A stretch of 64,000 nt of DNA from Lachnospira multipara ATCC 19207 (GCF_000424105.1 NZ_AUJG01000004.1:62001-126000); one strand, 5' to 3'; shown: positions 45,390-53,922, numbered from the stretch's first letter. The notes: a model not told the origin generated them from the letters alone. Numbers and translations: made by a program.

Positions 45390-46358
45390 ATGTTTATATA
45401 TTTATTAGGCGATGACTACTTTAAGTGGATTACACTTTTAGGCGTTATTTTCGCATTTGCATTAACATTTGTTTCAATTTCACTTGCAAAGAGAGTCCTA
45501 CCTCGAGATGCTGGTAGAGCCTTTGCTATAAATGGTTCAAAGTCTGTTGGTAAGCCACGAGGCGCAGGTCTTGTATTTATTCTTACCTTCACAATTTCGA
45601 CTTTGTTTTTCGTTAAGGTAAATACTGAGCTTTGCATTTACTTAGTATTAATTATTTTAGAGATGCTTTCAGGTTATTTTGATGATGCTTCATCAAAGCC
45701 TTGGGGTGAATTAAAGAAGGGCCTTATTGATTTAGCTATTTCAATTGTAGCTGCAGTAACTTTCCTACACTTTAACCCTAACACTTTTAACCTTGCATTA
45801 TTTGATAAGACAATTACACTTAATCCAATTGTCTATGGCATCTTAATTATTATTTTAATCTGGGCAAGTATTAATGTTACTAACTGCTCTGATGGTGTAG
45901 ATGGTTTATGTGCTTCACTTTCAATCATTACACTTACAACAACTTATGTCTTATTCCACGAAATAGCTAGTTTAGAAGTGCAGTACAGACATATCGTTAT
46001 GCTTATGGTAGTTTGCTTACTTGCTTACCTTTGGTTTAATGCATCTCCAAGTCAGTTACTTATGGGGGATGCCGGTTCAAGAGCCATTGGTATCTTTATT
46101 GCCATTACATTCTTAAAGCTACACAGTCCATTCTTATTTATCTTAATGGCACTTATGCTTATTATTGATGGCGGCCTTGGTCTTGTTAAACTTACAATCA
46201 TGAGAGTATTTAAGACTAAGAACTTTATGAAGAATATTAGAACACCAATCCATGACCATATGAGAAAAAACAAGGAATGGTCAGATACACAGGTGGTTAT
46301 TAGATTTGTAATTATTCAGTTAATCATTGGACTTGCAGTAATCTATGCCCTTGTTTAA
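45390..46358 (+). CDS. MraY-like phospho-sugar polyprenyl transferase
   Basis: A 322-residue integral membrane protein of the polyprenyl-phosphate phospho-sugar transferase family, with about ten hydrophobic segments. MraY landmarks are visible: SGYFDDASSKPWG (the GxxDD loop), NVTNCSDGVDGL, LMGDAGSRAIG, and near the C-terminus TPIHDHMRKNKEWSDTQVVIRF. The last resembles the PIHHHFE-WSETQVV of MraY, but the His triplet reads H-D-H. It stands alone, outside any mur/dcw cluster, so it may be a second MraY or a paralogue for another lipid-linked sugar. GGGAGG precedes the start. Confidence 0.8.
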   Translation: MFIYLLGDDYFKWITLLGVIFAFALTFVSISLAKRVLPRDAGRAFAINGSKSVGKPRGAGLVFILTFTISTLFFVKVNTELCIYLVLIILEMLSGYFDDASSKPWGELKKGLIDLAISIVAAVTFLHFNPNTFNLALFDKTITLNPIVYGILIIILIWASINVTNCSDGVDGLCASLSIITLTTTYVLFHEIASLEVQYRHIVMLMVVCLLAYLWFNASPSQLLMGDAGSRAIGIFIAITFLKLHSPFLFILMALMLIIDGGLGLVKLTIMRVFKTKNFMKNIRTPIHDHMRKNKEWSDTQVVIRFVIIQLIIGLAVIYALV

Positions 46359-46394
46359 GATTTGTTTTTGTAAAAATGTGACATTTAATCTAAA

Positions 46395-46433
46395 TAAAAA
46401 AGCTGAGAATTAATATTAATTCTCAGCTTTTTT
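46395..46433. terminator. Bidirectional terminator overlapping an exonuclease stop codon
   Basis: A near-perfect 18-bp inverted repeat (46395-46412 with 46416-46433) with A and T tracts. The stop codon of the leftward exonuclease gene lies in the stem. Confidence 0.9.
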
Positions 46434-47396
46434 TCTAGCATTTCTTCTTTCAGCTTGTCTTTTTAAACGCTTATGTTCACGTTCTTTTGTTTGTTTATCT
46501 TTAATTTTTTGTGCCCCAACTGTGTCCGTTTTTTTCATAATTCTAATAGCAAAATACTGACCATTATCTGCTTGCTTTATTCTAAAACGTCCCTTTATAA
46601 GACCATGATCTGGGCATTCAAAAAGTCCATAATAAACCTTTGAATTAGTAGCAAACCACTTAATCTTACGGCGCATATGCTTACCGCAATAAATGCAGTT
46701 ACAAGCTCTTACAATTCTATCATCAGCCGCACGTTCCCTAGTATCAAAACCTCTAGAGATATATTTTTCATATTCACCATAATTCTGATAAATCTCTTCA
46801 CGACGTGTGTTAGGAATGAAGTAAGTATCAATACTTGTGTAGTGACCTACTTTATTTAAATCGATTCTTTGCAAGACCTTCGCTGTATAATGGGCATCTG
46901 ATAATGCAGAATGATATTCTTCTGTCTCTCTAATCTTTAATTCTTGAATGGCACTCTTTAAATTCACCTTGTCTTTTCCGTTCAAAAACATGTAGCTATA
47001 AAGCTTTTGAACATCTAGGTAAATAAAGGGCCTTGGAAAATTAATCGGAACTTCGTAGTGTTTCATGTTTCTTTGAAGCTCTGTTAAATCCATACTTCCC
47101 CAAATAGCAAAACTATAATCATCACCGCACCAATCTAAAAATTCTGTGATAGCATTTTCAAATAAATCACCTTTAGCTAAATCGCCTTCAGTCAAGTGAA
47201 TTACTTTTCTTACTGCGGATTGAAGCTTAGTATATACTCTTGGTTTTATAACTCTATGCCATTCACCCTTGTATCTAAGCTTGGAATCTAGCTTTACAGC
47301 GCCAATCTCTATGATTTCAAAGGGCATATGGGCTAAAGAATTAACCTTTCCGGAAGCGCTTTGGTTCCATTCAAGGTCCAATACTATATAATTCAT
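46416..47396 (-). CDS. DEDDh 3'-5' exonuclease with zinc-ribbon-like tail
   Basis: A 326-residue protein. Residues 1-185 are a DEDDh exonuclease (KapD/RNase T-like superfamily): D7 and E9 in DLEWN, an Asp in IWGSMDLTEL, and HSALSDAHYTAKV supplying the last His and Asp. The C-terminal part adds a four-ligand module (CNCIYCGKHMRR...FECPDHGLIKGR) and a very basic tail (KEREHKRLKRQAERRNARKK), both suited to binding nucleic acid. The target is unknown; RNA is as likely as DNA. The stop codon lies in a shared terminator. Confidence 0.82.
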   Translation of the reverse strand: MNYIVLDLEWNQSASGKVNSLAHMPFEIIEIGAVKLDSKLRYKGEWHRVIKPRVYTKLQSAVRKVIHLTEGDLAKGDLFENAITEFLDWCGDDYSFAIWGSMDLTELQRNMKHYEVPINFPRPFIYLDVQKLYSYMFLNGKDKVNLKSAIQELKIRETEEYHSALSDAHYTAKVLQRIDLNKVGHYTSIDTYFIPNTRREEIYQNYGEYEKYISRGFDTRERAADDRIVRACNCIYCGKHMRRKIKWFATNSKVYYGLFECPDHGLIKGRFRIKQADNGQYFAIRIMKKTDTVGAQKIKDKQTKEREHKRLKRQAERRNARKKAEN

Positions 47397-47478
47397 AAAA
47401 TATTAATGCTCCTCTTGGTCTATTCTAACCTAATGGTATTATATCTAATATTTAGAATATAATAAAGCGTTTTTCTAA

Positions 47479-47507
47479 TTGACTTGCTAGAACTATATCT
47501 GTAAACT
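47479..47507 (+). promoter_or_regulatory. Sigma-A promoter of the B12-controlled transcript
   Basis: TTGACT (47479-47484) and TAAACT (47502-47507) are 17 bases apart. Initiation near 47514 would begin at the 5' edge of the riboswitch. Confidence 0.65.
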
Positions 47508-47510
47508 TAG

Positions 47511-47745
47511 ATTGCGCGCAAGGAATACGGTAAGAATCCGTAACAGCTCACTCTACTGTATTTTGATACATTTAGTTTATGATTATTACTAGTTTTTCTT
47601 ACTTGCAAAAGCCACTGATATCTAGGTCAGGTAAATTAGTCCTCTTAATTTACTTAAAAGATATATAGGGATATCTAATAGGACCTTTTTATTGGGAAGG
47701 CAAAACTAAGTGGTTAAGCATTAAGTCAGGATATTTGCCCGCAAA
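47511..47745 (+). promoter_or_regulatory. Cobalamin (AdoCbl-type) riboswitch
   Basis: The conserved core elements occur in order: GGAATACGGTAAGAATCCG (47522-47540) with the following ACAGCTCACTCTACTGTA, then GCCACTG (47611-47617), GGGAAGGC (47694-47701), and the B12 box AAGTCAGGATATTTGCC (47723-47739). The ends TTGCGCGC and GCCCGCAA can pair as P1. An AT-rich insertion stem lies between GCCACTG and GGGAAGGC. It controls the surface protein that begins at 47813. Confidence 0.9.
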
Positions 47746-47757
47746 TTTTATTTTTTG

Positions 47758-47803
47758 TCACCTGGTGAGAGGATTTGACATATGATGATTATTCATCGGG
47801 AGG
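47758..47803 (+). promoter_or_regulatory. Expression platform hairpins near the ribosome site
   Basis: TCACCTGGTGA (47758-47768) and GATGA/TCATC (47784-47797) are short inverted repeats just after the riboswitch. The second abuts the ribosome site GGGAGG (47798-47803). No T-run terminator is present, so control is probably translational. Confidence 0.5.
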
Positions 47804-47812
47804 AAAATTAAT

Positions 47813-49054
47813 ATGAAAAAAATGAAACGTAGCCTTTCATTTATCGCTGGACTTGTATTAGTTCTTGGCCTTGTATTTAACCAGGCTAATACTACATTTG
47901 CAGCAATCAATGAAAGCCAACCAAGTCTATCAGAAGTAACTAGTTTAGCTAAAGAAACCGCTAGCTACGTACTTTCAGAAGATAGCGCACTTTTAACTAA
48001 TGTTTCAAGTTCTTCGGAATTTAGAACAATTTCTAGAGACTTAATTCTTGCAAACCAAGTTGGTTTAGATGTAACAAGTCAGATTTCTACTTTCCTTGAA
48101 ACTGCTAAAACTTTGTTTGGCGAGAGTAGTTTACTTAACCCAGCCTCTAACACAAGTGGTTACTATGCTGCCAATTATGCAGAACTTATTGAACTTGTAA
48201 ATATTACAAATCAGGATGCAAGTAACTTTAATGGAGTTAACCTCTACGCTGCATTTAATGATTCTTTAAAGGATGTTACAGTTGCTAATCTTTCAGACAG
48301 TAACTATTTTAATCCATACTTAATTAGTGAAATACATGCTTGTCTTTCAAGTTATAGCGCTAATTTAACTGATTATGAAACTATTAACGCCAATTTAAAC
48401 GAAGCTGTTATGGCTATTACAGATGCTAACGGTGTTGTTTACTGGGGTTATTCTGCTGATAATGATGGTAATGTTTTATCCGGATTTACAGATTTTTATA
48501 ACTCAAACTCTGAATTTGCTGCAATTATTGATTCACTTGTAGCAAAACACACATCTACAACAGCAACAAGCGATGGAACAGTTTATACAGATCCAGAAAC
48601 TGGTGCCGTTTATTCATGGGGTGCCCTAAATCCAGATTCAACAGCTCTTTCTTTAGCATTCCTTTCAGAATATGGGGATGCAACTGCAGCAGCTATTAAG
48701 TATAACGCTCTTGTAGAAAACTTTAAGTCTACTACAACAGCAGGTGCTTTTACATATTATGGAGATGACAGCATTTACTCTTCAAGAGATGCCTTAACTG
48801 GTCTTGCTGCATATCTTCAGTATGGCAATTTAGTTGATGCAACTGTAGATACTAACACAGAAACTGAAACTGCTACAGCTAATACAGTAGAAGCTAGCCA
48901 AGTTGCAGCTAATCAAGATACGGTTTCTACATCAGAAACTAGTGCTTCAGATGTAAAAGCAGCTGATAATTCTATGGCAAATGTTTTCGTAATTCTTATG
49001 GCAGCTTCAGCAGTACTTTTAGTTGTTACAGCTAAGAAAAACGCAGTTAAGTAA
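47813..49054 (+). CDS. B12-regulated surface protein, possible corrinoid-binding alpha-barrel
   Basis: A 413-residue exported protein. A signal peptide ends near TTFAA (31). A Thr/Glu/Ala-rich linker (about 340-385) and a C-terminal membrane helix followed by KK anchor it to the cell surface; no LPxTG is present. The middle is helical. Segments such as DSTALSLAFLSEYGD and AGAFTYYGDDSIYSSRDALTGLAAYLQYG resemble the alpha/alpha-barrel repeats of prenyltransferase-like and transcobalamin/intrinsic-factor alpha domains. The riboswitch upstream shows control by cobalamin. With the convergent DUF4430 protein and ECF transporter, corrinoid capture is a reasonable inference, but binding itself is not shown. 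Confidence 0.65.
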   Translation: MKKMKRSLSFIAGLVLVLGLVFNQANTTFAAINESQPSLSEVTSLAKETASYVLSEDSALLTNVSSSSEFRTISRDLILANQVGLDVTSQISTFLETAKTLFGESSLLNPASNTSGYYAANYAELIELVNITNQDASNFNGVNLYAAFNDSLKDVTVANLSDSNYFNPYLISEIHACLSSYSANLTDYETINANLNEAVMAITDANGVVYWGYSADNDGNVLSGFTDFYNSNSEFAAIIDSLVAKHTSTTATSDGTVYTDPETGAVYSWGALNPDSTALSLAFLSEYGDATAAAIKYNALVENFKSTTTAGAFTYYGDDSIYSSRDALTGLAAYLQYGNLVDATVDTNTETETATANTVEASQVAANQDTVSTSETSASDVKAADNSMANVFVILMAASAVLLVVTAKKNAVK

Positions 49055-49097
49055 AATTACTATGATTTAAACTTAATTGATTTAAACTTGAATAGAT

Positions 49098-49168
49098 AAA
49101 ATAAAAGAGATAGATGAAATTTACTAATCCTTGTACTTATAATTAATGTCATCTATCTCTTATTTTTT
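49098..49168. terminator. Bidirectional terminator with long loop
   Basis: A long near-perfect stem of about 20 bp (49098-49117 with 49149-49168) with a 31-base loop lies between the convergent surface protein gene and ECF operon. Confidence 0.8.
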
Positions 49169-49182
49169 GTGAAATTACGGCA

Positions 49183-50031
49183 TCAATACATACCGTACTT
49201 TATCTTTATTCTTTCTAGTTTCTGAGTTATACCATCACACATTAAAAAGGAGCAAATACTTGCTGCAAAGGCATGGCTTAAATCATAGGGAATGCCAGTA
49301 ATATACATAAGTTTCAGGCTCTCAAGGGAAATATAAGATTTGCCCCCACTTATGAAAGTTGAACTAGTAATTAATGCTGCAAAATTCATGATTCCGCCAT
49401 AAATCACAAAAACCACCACAAAGGTAAATATACTTACGGTCACCACATTTGTAGGAATCTTTCTTTTATGAATTATGATATAGATTAGAATCCCAATTAG
49501 TCCAAAGACATAAAGTCTAAAGCCAAAGAAACCCTCCCCTTCATCTCTTGTAAACAAATAGATTATAAAGCCTATTAATTCAGAAAAGATTATTATTACA
49601 AGAGGTTCTAGACTTGCTCTTAAACCCGTATTAATATTGCTTTTTAGCAGTTCCTTTTTATCTGTAAAATGTCCGATTAATTCAACTTTTGAGAAAGCAA
49701 TTCCTGATATGGCGCCAATAAGGCCCCATGCCAACATTTGCCAAGGTGTCCACACACCCTGTCCCATAAAGAAATTACATACAAATCTTGCAAGGGTACC
49801 AACTAGGAAGCCTGCCTCTGCTCCAAGTCCTATTCCAGATAGAATTACTAGGGAGGTTCCTGCGTGCAGTGGGATTGTATAAGCTGATATTAAATTTGCC
49901 ACAACGCTTAGTGCTGACATCATAGCGATTAAAACCACTTCTCTCGCCTTTAGCTTTTTTCTTTTATAGTGAATTGCCAAAGGAATCATGGATAAAATCA
50001 GCACAAAACTCGATATTAACCAATAACTCAT
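49183..50031 (-). CDS. ECF transporter substrate-binding S component
   Basis: A 282-residue membrane protein with about eight hydrophobic segments, longer than the usual six-helix S component. Family features are KAREVVLIAMMSALSVVANLI, with the alanine-rich first helix that docks onto EcfT, and GIGLGAEAGFLVGTLARFVCNFFMGQGVWTPWQMLAWGLIGAISG, a glycine-rich pattern seen in clostridial S components. It is the last gene of DUF4430-EcfT-EcfA-S, one base after the ATPase gene. A corrinoid substrate is inferred from the DUF4430 partner and the riboswitch-controlled gene opposite. Other micronutrients cannot be excluded. Confidence 0.8.
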   Translation of the reverse strand: MSYWLISSFVLILSMIPLAIHYKRKKLKAREVVLIAMMSALSVVANLISAYTIPLHAGTSLVILSGIGLGAEAGFLVGTLARFVCNFFMGQGVWTPWQMLAWGLIGAISGIAFSKVELIGHFTDKKELLKSNINTGLRASLEPLVIIIFSELIGFIIYLFTRDEGEGFFGFRLYVFGLIGILIYIIIHKRKIPTNVVTVSIFTFVVVFVIYGGIMNFAALITSSTFISGGKSYISLESLKLMYITGIPYDLSHAFAASICSFLMCDGITQKLERIKIKYGMY

Positions 50032-50032
50032 A

Positions 50033-51784
50033 TTACCAGTCCTTTGAAAGATTATTTATTTTATCAACGTCTGATAGCTTGATGCAATTTTTGAATAAAT
50101 CAGACATAATTCTATTAACGCTTGTTGTAAAAAACATATTACCAGAGAAGAATTTTCTTACTTTATCTCTACTTGCAATGTTCTTATCAAAGAGTAAAGC
50201 GCAGCTATTAGCGTGATTAGCCGCCCATTCAAGGTCATGTGTCACTAGTAAAATAGTCATCTTTTCACTTTTAACTAGTCCCTCTAATCTCTTTGCTAAT
50301 TCTTCCTTAAAAAATACATCTAGGCCTTTAGTTGGCTCATCTAATAATAAAATGTCTGGCTTCATAAGAAGCACCTTTGCTAGGGCAAGTTTTTGAGCCT
50401 CGCCACCACTTAAATCGTAGGGATGCATTTTCCTTGCAAATAAAAGTCCCATACTTTTAAGACTGTCCTCTACAATTTGCTTCTTCTCCTCAAGACTTAA
50501 TCCCTTATAAAGAGCCGGATTAGACATTATTGCCTCTGCTAACTCCTCTTCTAGACTAACTTCTGTAAAGATGGTTAGAGGGTTTTGTGGTAAGGCAATA
50601 AGGCGCTTATCCTTCATGTATTTAATCTTACCAGTCTTTGCTTTATAAACCTTTGTAATAAGCTTTAAAAGTGTGGATTTACCCGCTGCATTACCTCCAA
50701 GTATAGCTGTAATCTCCCCTTCATTGATATCTAAATTAAGATTTGAAATTACATCCTTATTGGAATCTTTGTAAGAAAAGGACAAATTCTTAATTGAAAT
50801 AATCGGACATTTCTTATCTGCTTTATTCTCTGTATTTTTGAGAGTATTATCTGCCTCTGCTTCAGAATCTTCTAGTAACTTTTCCACATTTTTTCTAATA
50901 TTATCTGGCATATCAACAAATTCATTGTTTATCCACCTTCTAACTTGTGGAATAGTAATTTTATCTGTCTTACCTGAGAGTTTTTCATAAACTAAAACAG
51001 GCTTTGGAAGAGACATCTTTAGCTCACTATTTAATTCATTAAGTCTTGTTATTAATCCATCTTTATTGCCTGCATAAATAAGCTTTGAAGAATCTAATGC
51101 AAACACAGTATCTGCCCATTCGAATACATTTTCCAAATTATGCTCAATCATAATAATGCTTGTGCCAAGGTCCCTGTTTAGTGACACAATCTGGTCTAGG
51201 AATCGCTTTGATGCCACTGGATCAAGCTGGGCTGTAGGTTCATCAAGGAGTAAAACTTTAGGTCTTGTAACCATAACTGAAGCTAGATTTACTAGCTGCT
51301 TTTGGCCTCCTGATAGTGTATTAGTCTTTTTCTCATACCAACTAGAAATGCCAAAATACTCAGCCATCTCAGCCACTCTACTTCTAATGCTACTGTTATC
51401 TAGACCAAGGTTTTCAAGGCCAAAGGCAAGTTCATGCCAAACTGTATCTGTAACAATCTGATTATCTGGATTCTGGCTTACAAAGCCTATATTTTCCGTC
51501 TGACTTCTTAAGTCCATCTGGCTTATTTCCTGGCCTTTAAAGCTTACGGTTCCGCTATATTTACCTGCTGGCATAAGGCTTGTTTTTAGCATCTTAAGTA
51601 AGCTAGTTTTTCCAGAACCTGACTTTCCAATCACAAGGTTTATTGTGCCTTCAAACACCTTTAAATTAATGTCTTCAAGGGCTAGTCTATCGCTGCCGCT
51701 ATATGAGAAGCTAAAGTTTTTAAATTCGATAATATTATTCTCGTCATTATTTCTATTAATTTCTGTATTAAAATTATCAGTCAT
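50033..51784 (-). CDS. ECF transporter ATPase, two fused ATP-binding domains
   Basis: A 583-residue protein with two complete ABC ATPase domains, corresponding to EcfA1 and EcfA2 fused. Domain 1 (about 15-235) has GKSGSGKT, LSGGQKQLVNLASV and LLLDEPTAQLD. Domain 2 (about 330-540) has GGNAAGKST, LSGGEAQKLALAKV and LLLDEPTKGLD. Both keep Walker A, signature and Walker B, so both look active. It overlaps the EcfT gene by eight bases and energises uptake through the adjoining S component. Confidence 0.92.
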   Translation of the reverse strand: MTDNFNTEINRNNDENNIIEFKNFSFSYSGSDRLALEDINLKVFEGTINLVIGKSGSGKTSLLKMLKTSLMPAGKYSGTVSFKGQEISQMDLRSQTENIGFVSQNPDNQIVTDTVWHELAFGLENLGLDNSSIRSRVAEMAEYFGISSWYEKKTNTLSGGQKQLVNLASVMVTRPKVLLLDEPTAQLDPVASKRFLDQIVSLNRDLGTSIIMIEHNLENVFEWADTVFALDSSKLIYAGNKDGLITRLNELNSELKMSLPKPVLVYEKLSGKTDKITIPQVRRWINNEFVDMPDNIRKNVEKLLEDSEAEADNTLKNTENKADKKCPIISIKNLSFSYKDSNKDVISNLNLDINEGEITAILGGNAAGKSTLLKLITKVYKAKTGKIKYMKDKRLIALPQNPLTIFTEVSLEEELAEAIMSNPALYKGLSLEEKKQIVEDSLKSMGLLFARKMHPYDLSGGEAQKLALAKVLLMKPDILLLDEPTKGLDVFFKEELAKRLEGLVKSEKMTILLVTHDLEWAANHANSCALLFDKNIASRDKVRKFFSGNMFFTTSVNRIMSDLFKNCIKLSDVDKINNLSKDW

Positions 51785-52670
51785 TATTCATCGCCTCCCA
51801 TATCTTATAGATAATTTCCTGAATAATTGGCAATAGGGCAAAACTAGCAAAAACTATAAGCCCTAATATATTGAAAATGTCCCATTTATTCAAAATTATC
51901 ACAGGTAAATAATATACTCTAAAGCCCTTAGTTACTAACACTGCAATCATGTAGACTAGGGCTAAACTTTCTAAGATTATAAGCCCTATATCTAGGCCTT
52001 TAAAATTGAATCTATTGTAACTTGTTCTGCCTTTTAGGCCATAGCCTCTGCTCTCCATGGAATTAGCCGTCTCTATGGAGCTTTCTAGGGACCATCCCAC
52101 AAGAATTGAGACTTCCTTAAGCCTATTTCTAATAGTGGCTATATGGCCCGCATTTGGCCCTATACGGCCCATTGAAATCTCACCCTCATGTATTTGCTCT
52201 AATCGTTCTCTCATAAGGGGAATGAAGCGTAAAATCATTGTAAAAAATAGACCTAGAGTTGGAGATAACTTTCCGAATAGATAGTATATTTTCTCAGAAT
52301 CAAGTAGTTCTCTTAAAACCATGCACCAAACCACTCCTGCGATTAACATAAGGCTTACAATGCCGCCATAGATGTAGTTTTCCTTATAGACCGCGGATTC
52401 ATTTACATAAAAAAGAACAGTCTGGCCTGTGTGATAGAAAAGGGGCTGAATTAAAATCATAAATATAAGAATTGGTATGCTAAAAAATATGATATGAACT
52501 AGCTTAGCCTTCCTTCCCTTTAGGAATACTAAAACTGCAATGCCTGAAATCAGGGAAAGGGAAAGTAGTAGAGGATTAAGGCTACTCATAGTTACAATTA
52601 GTATGCCAAGAATGTATATTAATAGCACCAAAGGATGCATCTTTGTAAAAAATGGACATCTACTATTCAT
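51777..52670 (-). CDS. ECF transporter transmembrane coupling component EcfT
   Basis: A 297-residue membrane protein with hydrophobic segments at both ends and a cytoplasmic coupling region. EcfT features are MILRFIPLMRERLEQIHEGE and the SMESRGYGLKGR motif (the family's A-x-S-R-G coupling helix). It overlaps the ATPase gene by eight bases and lies 12 bases after the DUF4430 gene. As this operon carries its own S, T and A parts, it looks like a dedicated group I ECF transporter rather than a shared module. Confidence 0.88.
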   Translation of the reverse strand: MNSRCPFFTKMHPLVLLIYILGILIVTMSSLNPLLLSLSLISGIAVLVFLKGRKAKLVHIIFFSIPILIFMILIQPLFYHTGQTVLFYVNESAVYKENYIYGGIVSLMLIAGVVWCMVLRELLDSEKIYYLFGKLSPTLGLFFTMILRFIPLMRERLEQIHEGEISMGRIGPNAGHIATIRNRLKEVSILVGWSLESSIETANSMESRGYGLKGRTSYNRFNFKGLDIGLIILESLALVYMIAVLVTKGFRVYYLPVIILNKWDIFNILGLIVFASFALLPIIQEIIYKIWEAMNND

Positions 52671-52682
52671 CTTGCCTCTCCT

Positions 52683-53537
52683 TTAATATCCTTTATAGTC
52701 TCCCCAATTAGTGGTATACCACCAACAAATATAATCACCGTCTGTTAGTTTTTTTGCGCCTGCTCCTGAATTTATCAATTTAGTATCGTGATTTAAATAA
52801 TAGGTCCAGCCACTGAAATCTGCCGAGCCTCCAAAAATCTTTTCACCAAAACCGGCAATTTGAGAAATATAACCGCTTTTATTAGTAATCGAGATTCCAT
52901 TTTTATTAGTTACTGCCACAAGGGCATCAAGTACTGTTGAACCCTCTTCAAGATAAAGAGTTTCATAGGCAATATCACCATTAGATGGGATGCTCGCCTT
53001 AACTGTATCTGATAATCTGCTGTAATTGCTTTCTTCAAGAAGCACAGCTACTGTAATTCTAATAGTCACTTTAATGTAGTTCTTGCCTGAATTAGTTGAG
53101 CTAGAACTAGTTGTATTAGAACTGCCACCAGATGTACTTTCTGAGGAGTTTCCTGAACTTCCTGAAGCACTAGCTGCGTTATCAGTTGTAGTTATACTAG
53201 AACTTTCATTAGCGCTATTTCCACTTTCAGTTCCTTCACTAGTTTCTTGGCTCTCTATGTCCGTTTTATTCAAATCTGAAGAGCTTGTGGATTCCCCTTG
53301 TTCATCTGTCACTGCTCCAATATCACTAGCTATTTCTTCTAAATTACTATCCGTCTCATCATCTAGATTCTCTTCGTATTCTTTTGCAAGTGATTCCTGC
53401 TCGCTAGCAATCCTACTAGCATCCTCATTGTACTGCTTCACGCTCCTAAATCTAAGGTTTGCCGCAACTGTAATTACAAGGGCTAGGACAATTATAACGC
53501 TTCCTATGAGCTTAATATTTCTATACTTATTAAACAT
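52683..53537 (-). CDS. Membrane-anchored DUF4430 protein, transcobalamin beta-domain-like
   Basis: A 284-residue extracytoplasmic protein. An N-terminal membrane helix (10-28) anchors it, followed by a long acidic, Ser/Thr/Gly-rich linker (30-150). Residues ~153-284 form a DUF4430 domain: LEEGSTVLDALVAVTNKNGI, then SGWTYYLNHDTKLINSGAG, and KLTDGDYICWWYTTNWG. DUF4430 corresponds to the C-terminal beta domain of transcobalamin and intrinsic factor, which closes over cobalamin. It is the first gene of an ECF operon, which suggests that it hands ligand to the S component. The ribosome site is weak (AAGAAAG). Confidence 0.85.
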   Translation of the reverse strand: MFNKYRNIKLIGSVIIVLALVITVAANLRFRSVKQYNEDASRIASEQESLAKEYEENLDDETDSNLEEIASDIGAVTDEQGESTSSSDLNKTDIESQETSEGTESGNSANESSSITTTDNAASASGSSGNSSESTSGGSSNTTSSSSTNSGKNYIKVTIRITVAVLLEESNYSRLSDTVKASIPSNGDIAYETLYLEEGSTVLDALVAVTNKNGISITNKSGYISQIAGFGEKIFGGSADFSGWTYYLNHDTKLINSGAGAKKLTDGDYICWWYTTNWGDYKGY

Positions 53538-53597
53538 ATTTTTTCTTTCTTAACTTAAAGGATAAATTTGCCTGTTACATTAAATTATAGTAAAAAA

Positions 53598-53632
53598 GGG
53601 CATGAGATTTAGCTTATAAATCTTATGTCCCT
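53598..53632 (-). terminator. Terminator of tRNA-Arg
   Basis: A hairpin of about 14 bp (GGGCATGAGATTTA with TAAATCTTATGTCCC, one bulge) lies after the tRNA and is followed by TTTTTT on the minus strand. No cobalamin riboswitch is visible between it and the DUF4430 gene. Confidence 0.85.
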
Positions 53633-53661
53633 TCTACATTTCTATTGCTTTCTTAATTAAA

Positions 53662-53735
53662 ATGTTCCCACCCAGAGTCGAACTGGGGATTGAGACTTAG
53701 GAGGTCCCCGTTATATCCACTTAACTATGAGAACA
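53662..53735 (-). tRNA. tRNA-Arg(CCT)
   Basis: A 74-base cloverleaf on the minus strand: acceptor TGTTCTC/GGGAACA, anticodon stem GGGAC/GTCTC with loop CTCCTAA giving anticodon CCT (codon AGG), and T-arm with AGTTCGACTCT. The first base is U rather than G. The 3' CCA is not encoded. Confidence 0.94.
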
Positions 53736-53780
53736 TAAAGTTTTAAGCCTTGTTTAAAGGCTAATTGGCTTACGCATGCT

Positions 53781-53809
53781 ATTTTATCACACAGTAAATT
53801 CGTGGTCAA
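53781..53809 (-). promoter_or_regulatory. Promoter of tRNA-Arg
   Basis: On the minus strand TTGACC (53804-53809) and TAAAAT (53781-53786) are 17 bases apart, about 45 bases upstream of the tRNA. Confidence 0.75.
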
Positions 53810-53875
53810 CTTCTACAAAATACTTAATTATACTTGTGACTTAGATTTACATTTTCAAAGAAAAAAACACAAAAA

Positions 53876-53901
53876 AACTAGCTACAAAAAAGTAGCTAGT
53901 T
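53876..53901 (-). terminator. Terminator of the DUF3881 gene
   Basis: A perfect 10-bp stem (53876-53885 with 53892-53901) with a 6-base loop is followed by TTTTTTT on the minus strand. Confidence 0.88.
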
Positions 53902-53922
53902 ACTATTCTTATTAGCTTTCTC

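Noticed and set aside
53083-53553. Open frame of 156 codons opposite the DUF4430 gene
   Set aside because: It is the Leu/Ser/Val-rich antisense of the Ser/Thr linker and covers the real gene; there is no independent support.
53538-53661. Cobalamin riboswitch upstream of the DUF4430-ECF operon
   Set aside because: The space holds only the tRNA-Arg terminator and a short leader; no B12 box or core elements are present.
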